From: JBPRGG01 sp051418075
GTDB taxonomy: Bacteria; Bacteroidota; Bacteroidia; Cytophagales; Cyclobacteriaceae
Assembly: GCA_051418075.1 (NCBI GenBank)
Contig: JBPRGG010000111.1
Coordinates: forward strand, 1-64,000
Length of the DNA: 64,000 nucleotides
Reading direction: 5' to 3'
Shown: positions 1 to 8,937 of the stretch, piece by piece
Numbering within the stretch: position 1 is the first letter of the stretch
Layout of the letters: every line of letters begins with the position of its first letter
Notes under the pieces: generated by a model
Seen by the model: only the letters and a program-made list of their open reading frames with translations
Told to the model about the DNA's origin: nothing
Databases searched by the model: none
Position numbers and translations under genes: made by a program

Positions 1-166
1 CTAGTGTGTTAATTACTAAATTAATTCACTATTTTCACCCTTCTTTTTCCTTTATACTGCGTTAAAATTTTCAACCGTAACGCTGCTATGCTCTCAAATT
101 TTGCCTTGTCTAAAGAAAAAATAATAGCAAAAATTTAGTAAACCAATTTAATAATTAACACACTAG
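1..166. repeat. Element bounded by 22-bp terminal inverted repeats
   Basis: Bases 1-22 (starting CTAGTGTGTTAATTA) are the reverse complement of bases 145-166 (ending TAATTAACACACTAG) with a single mismatch. The interior has no coding sequence and contains a second, looser inverted pair (AAAATTTTCA near 65 and TCAAATTTT near 95) around a more GC-rich core. The arrangement resembles a miniature inverted-repeat element or a large chromosomal palindrome. The left end coincides with the window edge, so a target-site duplication cannot be tested and the element may extend further. Confidence 0.55.
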
Positions 167-169
167 AAC

Positions 170-465
170 ACTTGATCAGGAAAAGTGGCATATACTTCAA
201 GCACCAGTAGGTTTAGTTCAGAGCGGAATCGCCAAAAGTAATTGAATTAACAGAAACCAGAAAAATCTATCGCATAACCCTCACCAGGTTCGTTGCTTCC
301 GTATTTGATGCCTTTAAACATTGAACCTGGAGAAGATTACCTTAAAAAGACTATTTACCAACCCGGGTATGACCGGTATTATTTGGGGGTAGGTCGTTTT
401 CAATACACTGCTCCTTTCAGATTATTGATTTTGAGTACTGGCATTATTGATGACTGAACCAGCAT
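170..465 (+). pseudogene. Possible decayed coding remnant
   Basis: About 300 bases without an intact gene. On the plus strand two short open stretches in different frames have protein-like composition: one around 238-330 (reading VIELTETRKIYRITLTRF) and one at 308-457, 49 codons from an ATG (reading EPGEDYLKKTIYQPGYDRYY). Their near-continuity across a frame change suggests a frameshifted remnant of an older gene beside the inverted-repeat element. I do not recognise the family, and chance is not excluded. Confidence 0.25.
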
Positions 466-1104
466 TCACTTCTTAGCCTTTTTCTTCTTACCCTTACCTT
501 TTTTCTCAGTTTTTCGCAAAAGGCTGTTGATCAGGATTTCCCCGGCCCATTGCCAAACCGGTAAAACTTCTTCATCCTTTAAACCGCATATATCCTTGAG
601 CACAATTACAGATTCTATGCCCATAAATACACTCAGAACGTATTTCAATCGGGAAAAGTCATCTTTGGAGATCTTGCCCTTCAAATCAGCCAGGGCTTCT
701 TCAGCCAGAACCACGCGCCGCCCTCCTCTAGATTTTCCCCCGGGATTTTTTACAGATTCCCTCAAAACAGAGCTTAAAAACAACCTGAACTCCACTTCAT
801 TTTCCTGGCAGAGCTTTTGATGATATTTTAAAGCTTGCTCAAGCCTTTGCTGCCAATCTTTCTTAGGGATGTTTTCAAAAATTTTTTCTGATTTCTCAGT
901 TTTAAACTGAAGAGGTGCTTCCAGCCTTAAGGTTTCTGGATCTGTGAAATAACGATAGGCAGTTGCCGTGGATACTTTAGCTTCCCGAGCTACTTCTTCC
1001 AGGGAAAAATCGGCTTTCCCTTTTTTAAGTAATTGGTTGGCCGCCTCAATTAATGATTCCCTGGTTCTAATCTTCTGATTTATTCGACCACTATTAAAAT
1101 TCAT
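466..1104 (-). CDS. TetR/AcrR-family transcriptional regulator
   Basis: A 212-residue protein of usual TetR length. Residues about 15-60 form the N-terminal helix-turn-helix domain (SLEEVAREAKVSTATAYRYF is the typical recognition-helix region). The remainder is an all-helical ligand and dimerization domain with no recognisable ligand signature. The last 16 residues are almost entirely Lys/Gly/Arg, an unusual basic tail that may add nonspecific DNA contact. It is divergent from the cupin gene at 1194, and a long inverted repeat fills the shared intergenic region, so it probably represses itself and the cupin. The effector is unknown. Confidence 0.9.
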   Translation of the reverse strand: MNFNSGRINQKIRTRESLIEAANQLLKKGKADFSLEEVAREAKVSTATAYRYFTDPETLRLEAPLQFKTEKSEKIFENIPKKDWQQRLEQALKYHQKLCQENEVEFRLFLSSVLRESVKNPGGKSRGGRRVVLAEEALADLKGKISKDDFSRLKYVLSVFMGIESVIVLKDICGLKDEEVLPVWQWAGEILINSLLRKTEKKGKGKKKKAKK

Positions 1105-1173
1105 GAGAATATTTTCTTATAAATGTTGTAAAATAAAGCCAAAGATAATATTATTGTAAGAATTTATTCTCAT
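1103..1173. promoter_or_regulatory. Probable TetR operator pair in divergent promoter
   Basis: Bases 1103-1122 (ATGAGAATATTTTCTTATAA) and the reverse complement of 1154-1173 agree at 17 of 20 positions, giving two facing half-elements about 30 bp apart between the divergent regulator and cupin genes. The left copy overlaps the regulator start codon and the right copy ends 20 bp before the cupin start. This suits autorepression and co-repression; the assignment to this regulator is inferred from position. Confidence 0.55.
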
Positions 1174-1193
1174 TACCATAAAATTTTATATCT

Positions 1194-1667
1194 ATGAAAA
1201 ATATTTCTTTTTGGTTAGTAGGTCAAAAGATCGAAACCATACCATTTCCAGCGGATCTTGATCTGATCATGGTAGAAACTCCAGCCCATACAGATGGCCC
1301 TCCCCCACATTATCATAATAATTACGATGAGTATTTCCTGGTGCTTGAGGGAGAAATGGAATTTCTGATGGGAAACGAAACCGGTATCTTAAAAAAAGGT
1401 GAATATGCGGTAATTCCACGGAAAACAGTGCATACATTTTCCAATAAATCCGATGCTACTGCCCGTTGGTTTAATTTTCATTCACCCAAAGGATTTGGCG
1501 ATTATATGCAATCGTTAGGCATACCGGCAGACCAGGAAAATGCCCGTCAATTGTCCCAGTCCCCCGAATCGATTAAAAAGCTTCTGGAAACAGCTGCCAG
1601 CAATGATTTCAACCTGATTATGAATCAAAATGAAATTTCCTCAAATGAAGTGCAGAGTAACAAGTAG
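1194..1667 (+). CDS. Cupin-domain protein
   Basis: A 157-residue single-domain cupin. Cupin motif 1 is visible as PPPHYHNNYDEYFLVLEG, with the two metal-binding His and the Glu, and motif 2 as PRKTVHTFSN with the third His. Small monocupins of this kind bind Fe, Mn or Zn and act as dioxygenases, isomerases or small-molecule sensors; sequence alone does not decide the reaction. No signal peptide, so cytoplasmic. Its divergent placement from the TetR gene across a shared inverted repeat suggests it is the regulator's target, perhaps for detoxifying an aromatic or quinone-like compound (inference). Confidence 0.85.
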   Translation: MKNISFWLVGQKIETIPFPADLDLIMVETPAHTDGPPPHYHNNYDEYFLVLEGEMEFLMGNETGILKKGEYAVIPRKTVHTFSNKSDATARWFNFHSPKGFGDYMQSLGIPADQENARQLSQSPESIKKLLETAASNDFNLIMNQNEISSNEVQSNK

Positions 1668-1716
1668 ATTAATTTTTGCCCTTATAAATGATAACATGCT
1701 TCTCATTCAAACACTC

Positions 1717-1749
1717 TCTCCTCTCCCTCATTGCCTGGCGGAGAGGAGA
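1717..1749. terminator. Hairpin downstream of the cupin gene
   Basis: A perfect 10-bp inverted repeat (TCTCCTCTCC at 1717-1726, GGAGAGGAGA at 1740-1749) with a 13-base loop lies 50 bp after the cupin stop. There is no clear U-tract, so it is either a weak or factor-assisted terminator or an unrelated repeat hairpin. Nothing else was seen in 1668-1920. Confidence 0.35.
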
Positions 1750-1926
1750 ACCTGTGACCAGTAATCAGCTTCCAAGACAAATCTCCAAATAAAAATTTCA
1801 ACCCATACACTGCTTACTTTAACCTGGTACTAAATTTTATTACACCAAATTTGACCTGTTCCTCTGGTCCCGGATCATCAGACGTTGGATTGGCTTACTT
1901 TTTAAAGTGGATTATAATTATTCTTC

Positions 1927-1934
1927 TATATTTG
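1927..1934 (+). promoter_or_regulatory. Bacteroidota-type -7 box for the EamA gene
   Basis: TATATTTG matches the Bacteroidota sigma consensus TAnnTTTG and lies 19 bp before the GTG start at 1954. No convincing TTTG -33 box is present at the expected distance, so support is partial. Confidence 0.35.
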
Positions 1935-1953
1935 CAGCTCAAAATATACTTAA

Positions 1954-2874
1954 GTGAGTGACAATCTGAAGGGAATTCTTTTTGCCTTAACCACTGCCTT
2001 ATTATGGGGTTTTCTGGCCATTGCTTTAAAGGTAGCTGTAACTAAAATTGATCCATTCACCATTGTCTGGTTTCGTTTTGCCCTGGCCTTTTTAGTCTTG
2101 TTGATTTACTTTTCTCTGCTAAAAAAACAGGCCTTATCTATCCTGAAAAAGCCCCCATGGCCGGTATTCATTGCAGGATTTTTCCTGGGCATCAACTATT
2201 TTGGCTTTCTAATGGGTATCAATTATACTTCTCCCAGCAATGCCCAGGTAGTCATGCAAATGGGGCCGATCATTCTGGCCCTGGTTGGTGTACTGGTTTA
2301 CCGGGAAAAGCTAAACCGCAGGCAAATAGCTGGTTTTATTCTGGCTGGCCTGGGGCTATTCCTTTTTTACAGGGAGCAAATTTCTAATTTGTTGGGGCAA
2401 CAAAACATCTATGATCAGGGCATGATTTGGATATTTTTGGGGGCATCCAGTTGGGTGATTTATGCCACTATACAAAAATTCCTGGTAAAGAATTATGCGC
2501 CTCAGAGTTTGAATATGATGTTGTACCTGGTACCGGCCATTTTATATATACCTATGGTGGAATTTGGACAATTCACTCACCTTTCCCTGAACTACTGGCT
2601 ATTGTTAATATTTTTGGGGCTGAATACACTAATAGCTTACGGTGCCCTGGCAGAAGCATTTAAATATACTGAAGCTAATAAAATATCTATAATAATTACT
2701 TGTAATCCTATTGTCACCCTGCTGGCTATGTGGGTTCTGGAAGCCTTTCAGGTGAATTGGATAGCTGCAGAAGAAATAAGTATAAATGCCCTCTTAAGTG
2801 CCATCCTGGTATTATCCGGAGCTGTTTTAGCTGTTTTAAAACCGAAAAAACACCAAAAAAATCCCCATAAATAG
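1954..2874 (+). CDS. EamA/DMT-family permease
   Basis: A 306-residue membrane protein with about ten hydrophobic segments arranged as two tandem EamA repeats. The N-terminal segment (GILFALTTALLWGFLAIALK) is typical of drug/metabolite transporters and the C-terminus is a short Lys-rich cytoplasmic tail. DMT transporters export or exchange amino acids, nucleosides or metabolites; the substrate cannot be read here. It starts at GTG; an in-frame ATG lies too far inside because the first transmembrane helix begins about residue 6. Single-gene unit between the cupin and the TPR-kinase-like gene. Confidence 0.88.
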   Translation: MSDNLKGILFALTTALLWGFLAIALKVAVTKIDPFTIVWFRFALAFLVLLIYFSLLKKQALSILKKPPWPVFIAGFFLGINYFGFLMGINYTSPSNAQVVMQMGPIILALVGVLVYREKLNRRQIAGFILAGLGLFLFYREQISNLLGQQNIYDQGMIWIFLGASSWVIYATIQKFLVKNYAPQSLNMMLYLVPAILYIPMVEFGQFTHLSLNYWLLLIFLGLNTLIAYGALAEAFKYTEANKISIIITCNPIVTLLAMWVLEAFQVNWIAAEEISINALLSAILVLSGAVLAVLKPKKHQKNPHK

Positions 2875-3060
2875 CCTGTAGCGCCTACATACAACCTTCA
2901 GCGATGTTTTAATCCTTGGATATAAATAAAAAAGTCAGGGGTATAAGCGATTGTAATATTTTGATAGAAATCTGCTTTTTTAAACCAGAAAAACTTACTT
3001 ATTTTAACATCAATAAAGATTATTTTTTAATATTTCATTAAATCGTATATTATTATATTT

Positions 3061-4824
3061 ATGGCCAAGCCACTTCCATTATTTGTTGTTATTGCCAGTC
3101 AAATCCTGATGGTGCTGTGGTTTGGTTTTCCCGAGGATAAAGTACAGTGGCAAAGTTCTATAAATAAACTTGATTCTCTGAAGGGGCTTCTTAAAGCTGA
3201 AGAGCACGACACTATAACCATTCAAAACCTGCTGGCTGTTTCCTGGGAATTACTTTCTACCGGACATTACGATTCTGCCCTTTTATATGGGCAAAGATCT
3301 CTCAATATGCTCCAAAAAGCTTCATTTGCAAAACCGGAATTAGTAAAAGACAGATTATTGGCTAAAACCCATAAGATCATTGGCATTGTCCATTACTATT
3401 CCGGCAATTATGAGCTGGCCCTGGAAAATTATTTTGCATCCCTTGAGATAAAGCAAAAATTAGATGATGAAACAGGAATGGCAGCCTGTTACAATAATTG
3501 CGGCATCGTTTATTGGAATTTGGGAGATTATCAAAAATCCCTGGAGTATTATTTAATTGCTCTCAAAATCAGAGAATCTTTAAATGATCAGGCTGGTGTG
3601 GCCATTGCTTATAATAACATCGGAATTATTTATAAGGAACTAGGTAACCTGGAGCAGGCTCTGGATAACTACCAGTCAGCATTAAAAATTCATCAGCAAA
3701 CTGAAAATATAACCGGGCTGGCCAGCGCTTATAATAACCTTGGTTTGGTTTACCTGGACCAGAAAAAATTTGATTTGGCCCATCATCATTTTAGAAATGC
3801 CCTGAATTTACAAAAAAACCTGACTGATAAAAGAGGTATTGCCACCTCTTACAATAACCTGGGTGAAGTTTTTCAGTTCCAGCAAAATCACCAGGAAGCC
3901 CTGGAAAGCTTCTGGATTGCCTATACCATACGTCGGGAAATTGCAGACATGCAGGGAATGGCATCTGCTCTCAATAATATAAGCAAATCGTATGGTGAAA
4001 ACCAACAACCTCAAAAAGGTGTGGAATATGCCAGGGAATCTTTAAAAATCGCCCGGAAAATTGGCAGCAAAACAGACAAAAAAAATGCTTACCGCAACCT
4101 GTCACTTTTATATGAAAAATTAAATGATCCTCTGAATGCGCTTCATTATCTGAAACTATACAATCAGGTGAAGGATTCCATCTACAATGAGGAAAGTGAT
4201 AAGAACATCATCCGGATGGCAGCCAGGTTTCAGAGCCAGAAAAAGGAAAAAGAGCTGTCTCTTCAAAAACTGGAGCTTTCCCGGCAGGCGGTCATTCTCA
4301 AACAAAAATCGGTTCAATTATATGCCGCGGCAGCCATATCTTGTTTACTGATAATATTAGCCGGATTAACCTGGTATGCCTTTAATAATACCAGGAAAGC
4401 ACATCGATGCCTGATGGAGCAAAAAGAGCAGGTTGATCAAAAAAATATGGAATTGAACCAGGCCAGAATAGTCATAGAAGCCAACCACATAAACCTTATT
4501 GAAGTCAATCAAAAACTGGCCCGTCAAAAACAGGAAATAGAAGATCTGAACAGCCATCTGGAGGGAAAAGTGGCGGAGAGAACTCATAATCTGATAGAGC
4601 GAAATAAGCTATTGGAAACTTATGCATCTTTTACTTCCCACCAATTAAGAGCCCCTGTAGCCCGCATCCTGGGACTTATCTTTTTATTAAAAAATCATAA
4701 CCTCTCGGAATTGGAAAAAGACGATCTGTATCAAAATGTGATCACTTCAGGTCATGATCTGGATGAAGTGATACATCAAATGCAGGAGTTGATCAGTTCC
4801 ACTTATTCTAACCAGGAAAACTAA
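3061..4824 (+). CDS. TPR sensor protein with isolated histidine-kinase dimerization (HisKA) domain
   Basis: 587 residues. An N-terminal hydrophobic segment (residues 5-23) acts as signal or anchor. About seven tetratricopeptide repeats with a 40-residue period follow (about 104-375), each with the YNNxGxxY pattern. A transmembrane helix lies near 420-442, then a coiled coil, then a HisKA domain at about 515-575 containing SHQLRAPVARILG with the phospho-acceptor His527. The usual ATP-binding HATPase domain with N, G1 and G2 boxes is absent; the gene ends in the second HisKA helix and no ATPase remnant follows. The family in this phylum normally carries both domains. It may be a phospho-acceptor or scaffold serving another kinase. 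The periplasmic TPRs probably bind a peptide or protein. Confidence 0.85.
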   Translation: MAKPLPLFVVIASQILMVLWFGFPEDKVQWQSSINKLDSLKGLLKAEEHDTITIQNLLAVSWELLSTGHYDSALLYGQRSLNMLQKASFAKPELVKDRLLAKTHKIIGIVHYYSGNYELALENYFASLEIKQKLDDETGMAACYNNCGIVYWNLGDYQKSLEYYLIALKIRESLNDQAGVAIAYNNIGIIYKELGNLEQALDNYQSALKIHQQTENITGLASAYNNLGLVYLDQKKFDLAHHHFRNALNLQKNLTDKRGIATSYNNLGEVFQFQQNHQEALESFWIAYTIRREIADMQGMASALNNISKSYGENQQPQKGVEYARESLKIARKIGSKTDKKNAYRNLSLLYEKLNDPLNALHYLKLYNQVKDSIYNEESDKNIIRMAARFQSQKKEKELSLQKLELSRQAVILKQKSVQLYAAAAISCLLIILAGLTWYAFNNTRKAHRCLMEQKEQVDQKNMELNQARIVIEANHINLIEVNQKLARQKQEIEDLNSHLEGKVAERTHNLIERNKLLETYASFTSHQLRAPVARILGLIFLLKNHNLSELEKDDLYQNVITSGHDLDEVIHQMQELISSTYSNQEN

Positions 4825-4916
4825 TCATTCCCGAAAATGAAACTTCCATGGTTAACTTATCTAGAATAACCCTGTTATTTTTATGTAGGTGATCATTTTA
4901 ACAAACAGGAACAAGT

Positions 4917-6485
4917 ATGATGGAAAAGTATGATGTCGTCATTATTGGCAGTGGTATCAATAGTTTAACTGCAGCAGCCTTCCTGGCTAAAAAAGGGAAA
5001 TCTGTTCTGGTTCTGGAAAAGAATGATTACCTGGGAGGCTGTATTAAAACAGCAGAGCTAACAGTTCCAGGATTCAAACACGATGTTTTTTCCGGTTTTC
5101 ATCCATTATTTGTCAGTGGACCCGCCTATGCCAGCTTAAAAGAAGACCTGGATCAGGCCGGATTAACCTACCAATCCGCTACTTTCCCAACCGGAGTACT
5201 TTTACCGGATAATCAGTCTGCCCTGTTGCATCAGGATATGCAACAAAACATAGACCATTTTAATCAAATTTCAGCGGGTGATGGTAACCGGTTGCCTTTA
5301 TATCTGGAAACAGTTCAGGAACACCTTGATCTGGCTATGGGTGTATTAGGAAAAGAACTTTGGTCCTGGGATGGCAGTAAAATGGCTATGAAATCATTGT
5401 TTTCCATGGGTGGTTCCGACCTGATCAGCTTTACCGGCAAGCTGCTTCCTTCGGTTAGAAAGGAGCTGGATCATTATTTTGAAAGCCCGCTGATCAAAGC
5501 CTTACTGGCTCCCTGGGTACTTCACGCCGGTATGGGAACCGAAGATGCAGGAAGTAGCTTTATGAATAAAGTTGTGGTTTCAACCCTGCAGCAGGTAGGA
5601 AATCCGGTTCCATTGGGAGGTGGCGATCAATTGGTAAAAAGTCTGGTTCAGGTCATCAACTCACACGGCGGTATCCTGAAGACAAATCATGAAGTACAAT
5701 CTGTTTGGGCTGAACATGAAAAAGTGAGAGGTGTAATAACAGCCCAGGGAAAAATTGAAGCCGAATATGTTTTGGCTAATACTACTCCTACCCAGTTATT
5801 TGGCGAATTATTAAAAGAATACCAGGTGCCGGATCAGATTAAAAAAGAAGTAGCAGGCTATCAATACGGGTTGGCAGATATGCAAATACACCTGGCATTG
5901 GATAAACCACCAGCCTGGCCTGACCCACAGTTAAATGAAACAGCAATTGTACACCTGACATCCGGTCTGGATGGTGTGAGCCGGGCCGTGAATGAAGCAA
6001 CAAGGGGGTTATTGCCGGACCAAGCCACCATCGTAGTAGGGCAACCAGGAGCGGCTGATACCAGCCGTATGCCTTCAGGAAAATGGATTATCTGGATCCA
6101 GTTACAGGAACTACCTGCTTTTCCTACTGGTGATGCCAGGGGAGAGATCAATGTATCTGGCAGTTGGAGAGAGGATATTAAGATTGCCTATGCTGATCGC
6201 ATCATTGAAAGATTGGAGGCCCAGTTACCCGGATTTAAAAAGAGTATCGCCGGTAAAAGCATTTTAAGTCCGGCTGATCTATCGGCTGCTAACCCCAACC
6301 TGGTGCAAGGAGATCCATATTCAGGAAAGGCCACCCTGGACCAGTTTTTATTCTGGCGCCCGTTACCGTCTTTAAGGGGCCATGGTACACCTATTAAAAA
6401 CCTGTACCAGATTGGTGCTTCCACTCATCCCGGACCAGGCTTGGCCGGAACTTCAGGCTATTTGGTAGCCACTACAATTACTTAA
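4917..6485 (+). CDS. FAD-dependent oxidoreductase, phytoene desaturase-like (COG1233)
   Basis: 522 residues, full length for the CrtI/COG1233 family. The N-terminus has the dinucleotide-binding beta-alpha-beta motif (DVVIIGSGINSLTAAAFLAK) followed by an acidic strand end and LGGCIKT, typical of phytoene desaturase and retinol-saturase relatives. The C-terminus (GASTHPGPGLAGTSGYLVA) is the matching FAD-contacting segment. The start at 4917 follows AGGA; a second ATG three bases on is equally possible. No carotenoid genes such as crtB or crtY lie nearby, so a role in pigment synthesis is not supported by context and another desaturation is as likely. Confidence 0.85.
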   Translation: MMEKYDVVIIGSGINSLTAAAFLAKKGKSVLVLEKNDYLGGCIKTAELTVPGFKHDVFSGFHPLFVSGPAYASLKEDLDQAGLTYQSATFPTGVLLPDNQSALLHQDMQQNIDHFNQISAGDGNRLPLYLETVQEHLDLAMGVLGKELWSWDGSKMAMKSLFSMGGSDLISFTGKLLPSVRKELDHYFESPLIKALLAPWVLHAGMGTEDAGSSFMNKVVVSTLQQVGNPVPLGGGDQLVKSLVQVINSHGGILKTNHEVQSVWAEHEKVRGVITAQGKIEAEYVLANTTPTQLFGELLKEYQVPDQIKKEVAGYQYGLADMQIHLALDKPPAWPDPQLNETAIVHLTSGLDGVSRAVNEATRGLLPDQATIVVGQPGAADTSRMPSGKWIIWIQLQELPAFPTGDARGEINVSGSWREDIKIAYADRIIERLEAQLPGFKKSIAGKSILSPADLSAANPNLVQGDPYSGKATLDQFLFWRPLPSLRGHGTPIKNLYQIGASTHPGPGLAGTSGYLVATTIT

Positions 6486-6506
6486 AAAATCTCTTTGCCA
6501 AAAAAT

Positions 6507-6707
6507 TTACTCCACCATTAAATTAGTCATTCCTATAAAGGAACAATTGACCGGGGGGACTTCATTGATCGCAATAGCATAATAAAATCCATTGGAACGG
6601 TCTTTCCAGATTTCAACTTTTTGATATCCTTTTTCCTTAAATGTTTCAGTGATCACCTTTGGTTTCTCTAAGCAAATATCTTTCATGATCTTTAATGAAA
6701 AAAGCAT
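6507..6707 (-). CDS. Small conserved-looking hypothetical protein
   Basis: 66 codons from ATG at 6707; an internal ATG at 6686 gives 59 residues beginning MKDICLEKPKVITETF. The protein has a mixed charged helix, a short beta-rich part (VEIWKDRSNGFYYAIAI) and a hydrophobic C-terminus, with no signal peptide. It fills the gap between two genes and lies on the strand of the downstream SDR operon, 30 bp from it, with non-overlapping neighbours, so it is not a shadow. I do not recognise the family. Confidence 0.45.
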   Translation of the reverse strand: MLFSLKIMKDICLEKPKVITETFKEKGYQKVEIWKDRSNGFYYAIAINEVPPVNCSFIGMTNLMVE

Positions 6708-6737
6708 GGAAAAGTAACCCCTGATTTTGATAAAAAT

Positions 6738-7574
6738 TTACTCGATCAAAGAAAAATTAGTCAATTTTTGAGAAATCTGCCATAGCTTTTTGCGATCTGA
6801 CACATTGAGAGCCTGTTCATGTAACTGGTCTTTGTTTTTCTGATTAAAATATTTCCCTGAAACTTTATCCAGTTCATGAGAAGTAGCCAAATATTCAATG
6901 GCATCAGCCCCGGACTCTGCTTTTCCCCAGGAATAGCCAAAAGCTTCTTCCACCATTTTGGTATTCAATAAAGAACCAGGGTGTAAGCAATTTACTGAAA
7001 TGGATTTTCCCTTTAGTCTATGGTCCAGTTCTATGGTAAACATAGTCAAAGCCATTTTACTTTGACTATAAGCTTTGGATCCGGTGTATCCTTCTTCCAG
7101 CATTAAATTATCAAAATCAACCAGGGACTGAGCGATAGATGTTACATTGATAACCCTTGGCTGCTCTGCCTTTAACAACAGGGGCAGCAACAGATTTGTG
7201 AGCAGAAAGGGGGCTAAATAATTAACTGCAAAAATCATTTCATAACCATCCTGGCTAAGCGAACGATGCTGCTTATCTTTCGGACCAGGACCCAGAGCAG
7301 CATTATTTATCAGGATCTGAAGGGATGCATATTTTTCCCGGAGCCGGTAAGCCATGGCTTTAACCTGTTCCAGGCTGGAAAAATCAGCGATTTCCAGATC
7401 CAATTTTATGCCAAGATCCTTGCTGATCTGATCTGCTACCTGATGGGCTTTATCTTCATTACGGCCATGCAAAATGACCTGATAACCTTTTTGAGCTAAT
7501 CTGGCACAGGTAATGCGTCCGATTCCGTCAGTTCCCCCGGTTACCAGTACATGACCTTTTATAGATGGTGACAT
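6738..7574 (-). CDS. Short-chain dehydrogenase/reductase
   Basis: 278 residues. The Rossmann NAD(P) motif TGGTDGIG lies at about residues 12-19, the structural NNA motif near 91-93, a serine near the active site (NVTSIAQS) and the catalytic pair in YSQSK. An Arg after the second strand (HGRN) favours NADP. The overall form (light-dependent reductase and retinol-dehydrogenase type, with long C-terminus) differs from fructuronate reductases, although it lies 66 bp after uxuA on the same strand. Substrate unknown; association with uronate breakdown is inferred only from position. Confidence 0.88.
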   Translation of the reverse strand: MSPSIKGHVLVTGGTDGIGRITCARLAQKGYQVILHGRNEDKAHQVADQISKDLGIKLDLEIADFSSLEQVKAMAYRLREKYASLQILINNAALGPGPKDKQHRSLSQDGYEMIFAVNYLAPFLLTNLLLPLLLKAEQPRVINVTSIAQSLVDFDNLMLEEGYTGSKAYSQSKMALTMFTIELDHRLKGKSISVNCLHPGSLLNTKMVEEAFGYSWGKAESGADAIEYLATSHELDKVSGKYFNQKNKDQLHEQALNVSDRKKLWQISQKLTNFSLIE

Positions 7575-7640
7575 AATCTTTAGGTTTATTTTTGCCCGAT
7601 TAAATTAATCAATTTAATCAACTTGATTTCCGATTATCTT

Positions 7641-8867
7641 CTATTTTTTCAGTAAAGCAGGCTGACTTATTTCAATTCCCATTTCCAGGCCTCTTAATTC
7701 GGCCATTCCTCTAAGCAAGCCAATTCCTGAATAACCAGGATTGACTTCCTTATGAAGATCATCCATAATGGTATGCCCATGGTCAGCCCGCATTGGTATT
7801 TGATGATCTATACGACCGGCTTTTATTCGTTTTTGCTGCTGTAGTAACAAGCCCAGGATCACTCCATACATGTCTACATTACCACCTAGGTGGCTGGCTT
7901 CATAGAAGTTGCCCTGATCATCAGGTTGTGTACTTCTTAAATGGGCAAAATGAATATGATCACCTAATCTTTCAACCATACCCACCAGGTCATTATCAGG
8001 ATTTACTCCTAATGAACCAGTACAAAAGGTAATTCCATTAGACAGATCCGGTACCATATTCAATATTTCGGACAAATCCTGCTCAGAACTAACTATACGA
8101 GGCAACCCGAATATCGGGCGGGGTGGATCATCCGGATGGATGGCCAGTTTTATGTCATTTTCTGCGGCAACCGGTATCACCTGCTTCAGAAAATAAGCCA
8201 GATTCTGCCGGAATTCAGCTTCAGAAACAGATTGATAGGCATTTAGCTTCTGCTGAAAAGTATCCAGCGAATAGCCTTCCTGCCCACCTGGTAACCCGGC
8301 AATGATATTTGTTTGTAATTGTTCTTTCTGGTCGGATGTCATCTGTTCATAAAGCACTTTGGCTGCAGCTAACTGGGCGGGAGAATACGCTTTTTCTGCC
8401 CCGGGACGAGATAATATAAATAAATCAAAAGCGGCTAAAGCATGGATATCAAAACGTAATGCCCGGGCTCCGTCTTCCAACTCATAATTCAGATCTGTTC
8501 TGGTCCAGTCCAATACGGGCATAAAATTATAGCATACCACCCTGATACCTTCCTGACCCAAATTTCGAAGGGAGCTTTTATAGGCTTCAAGATACTGCTC
8601 CCTTTCTGGTTTTCCTAACTTGATGGATTCGTGTACCGGTAAACTTTCCACCACGGACCATTTTAAGCCTCGTGGTTTGGCCGGATTCACACTTTCATCA
8701 AATTCAATAATTTTTTTTCTTTTCTGAATTTCGGCCAAGGGCCACTCCTCTCCTATCCTTATATGATGTAAAGCCGTTACTATTCCTGTGGCTCCAGCTT
8801 GTCTGATGTCCGACAAAGTCACCGGGTCATCCGGACCATACCAACGCCAGGTTTGTTCCATTCCCAT
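7641..8867 (-). CDS. uxuA: Mannonate dehydratase
   Basis: 408 residues, the family's usual size. The N-terminus [20 protein letters not shown] is a hallmark of UxuA, which dehydrates D-mannonate to 2-dehydro-3-deoxy-D-gluconate (KDG) in hexuronate catabolism. A TIM-barrel fold with metal-binding residues follows (for example [16 protein letters not shown] and [10 protein letters not shown]). Cytoplasmic. Two nearby Met codons allow starts two residues apart. Its own -7 box lies just upstream. The PfkB kinase gene ends 70 bp before it on the same strand and could supply KDG kinase. No UxuB or UxaC is in the window. Confidence 0.95.
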   Translation of the reverse strand: MGMEQTWRWYGPDDPVTLSDIRQAGATGIVTALHHIRIGEEWPLAEIQKRKKIIEFDESVNPAKPRGLKWSVVESLPVHESIKLGKPEREQYLEAYKSSLRNLGQEGIRVVCYNFMPVLDWTRTDLNYELEDGARALRFDIHALAAFDLFILSRPGAEKAYSPAQLAAAKVLYEQMTSDQKEQLQTNIIAGLPGGQEGYSLDTFQQKLNAYQSVSEAEFRQNLAYFLKQVIPVAAENDIKLAIHPDDPPRPIFGLPRIVSSEQDLSEILNMVPDLSNGITFCTGSLGVNPDNDLVGMVERLGDHIHFAHLRSTQPDDQGNFYEASHLGGNVDMYGVILGLLLQQQKRIKAGRIDHQIPMRADHGHTIMDDLHKEVNPGYSGIGLLRGMAELRGLEMGIEISQPALLKK

Positions 8868-8904
8868 AAATTCATTTTTTTTAATTACTATATTAAAACT
8901 TATA

Positions 8905-8912
8905 CAAAGGTA
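8905..8912 (-). promoter_or_regulatory. -7 box of the uxuA promoter with adjacent dyad
   Basis: On the minus strand TACCTTTG is a perfect match to the Bacteroidota TAnnTTTG box and lies 37 bp before the uxuA start. Directly upstream, 8921-8937 reads (minus) TATGTTAACGTGTGCAT, an imperfect dyad around GTTAACG like LacI-type operators. It overlaps the end of the kinase gene region, suggesting uxuA has its own regulated promoter. Confidence 0.45.
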
Positions 8913-8937
8913 CTAAAAAAATGCACACGTTAACATA

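Noticed and set aside
4917..6485. Calling the flavoprotein crtI (phytoene desaturase)
   Set aside because: COG1233 members have diverse roles and no carotenoid gene is nearby.
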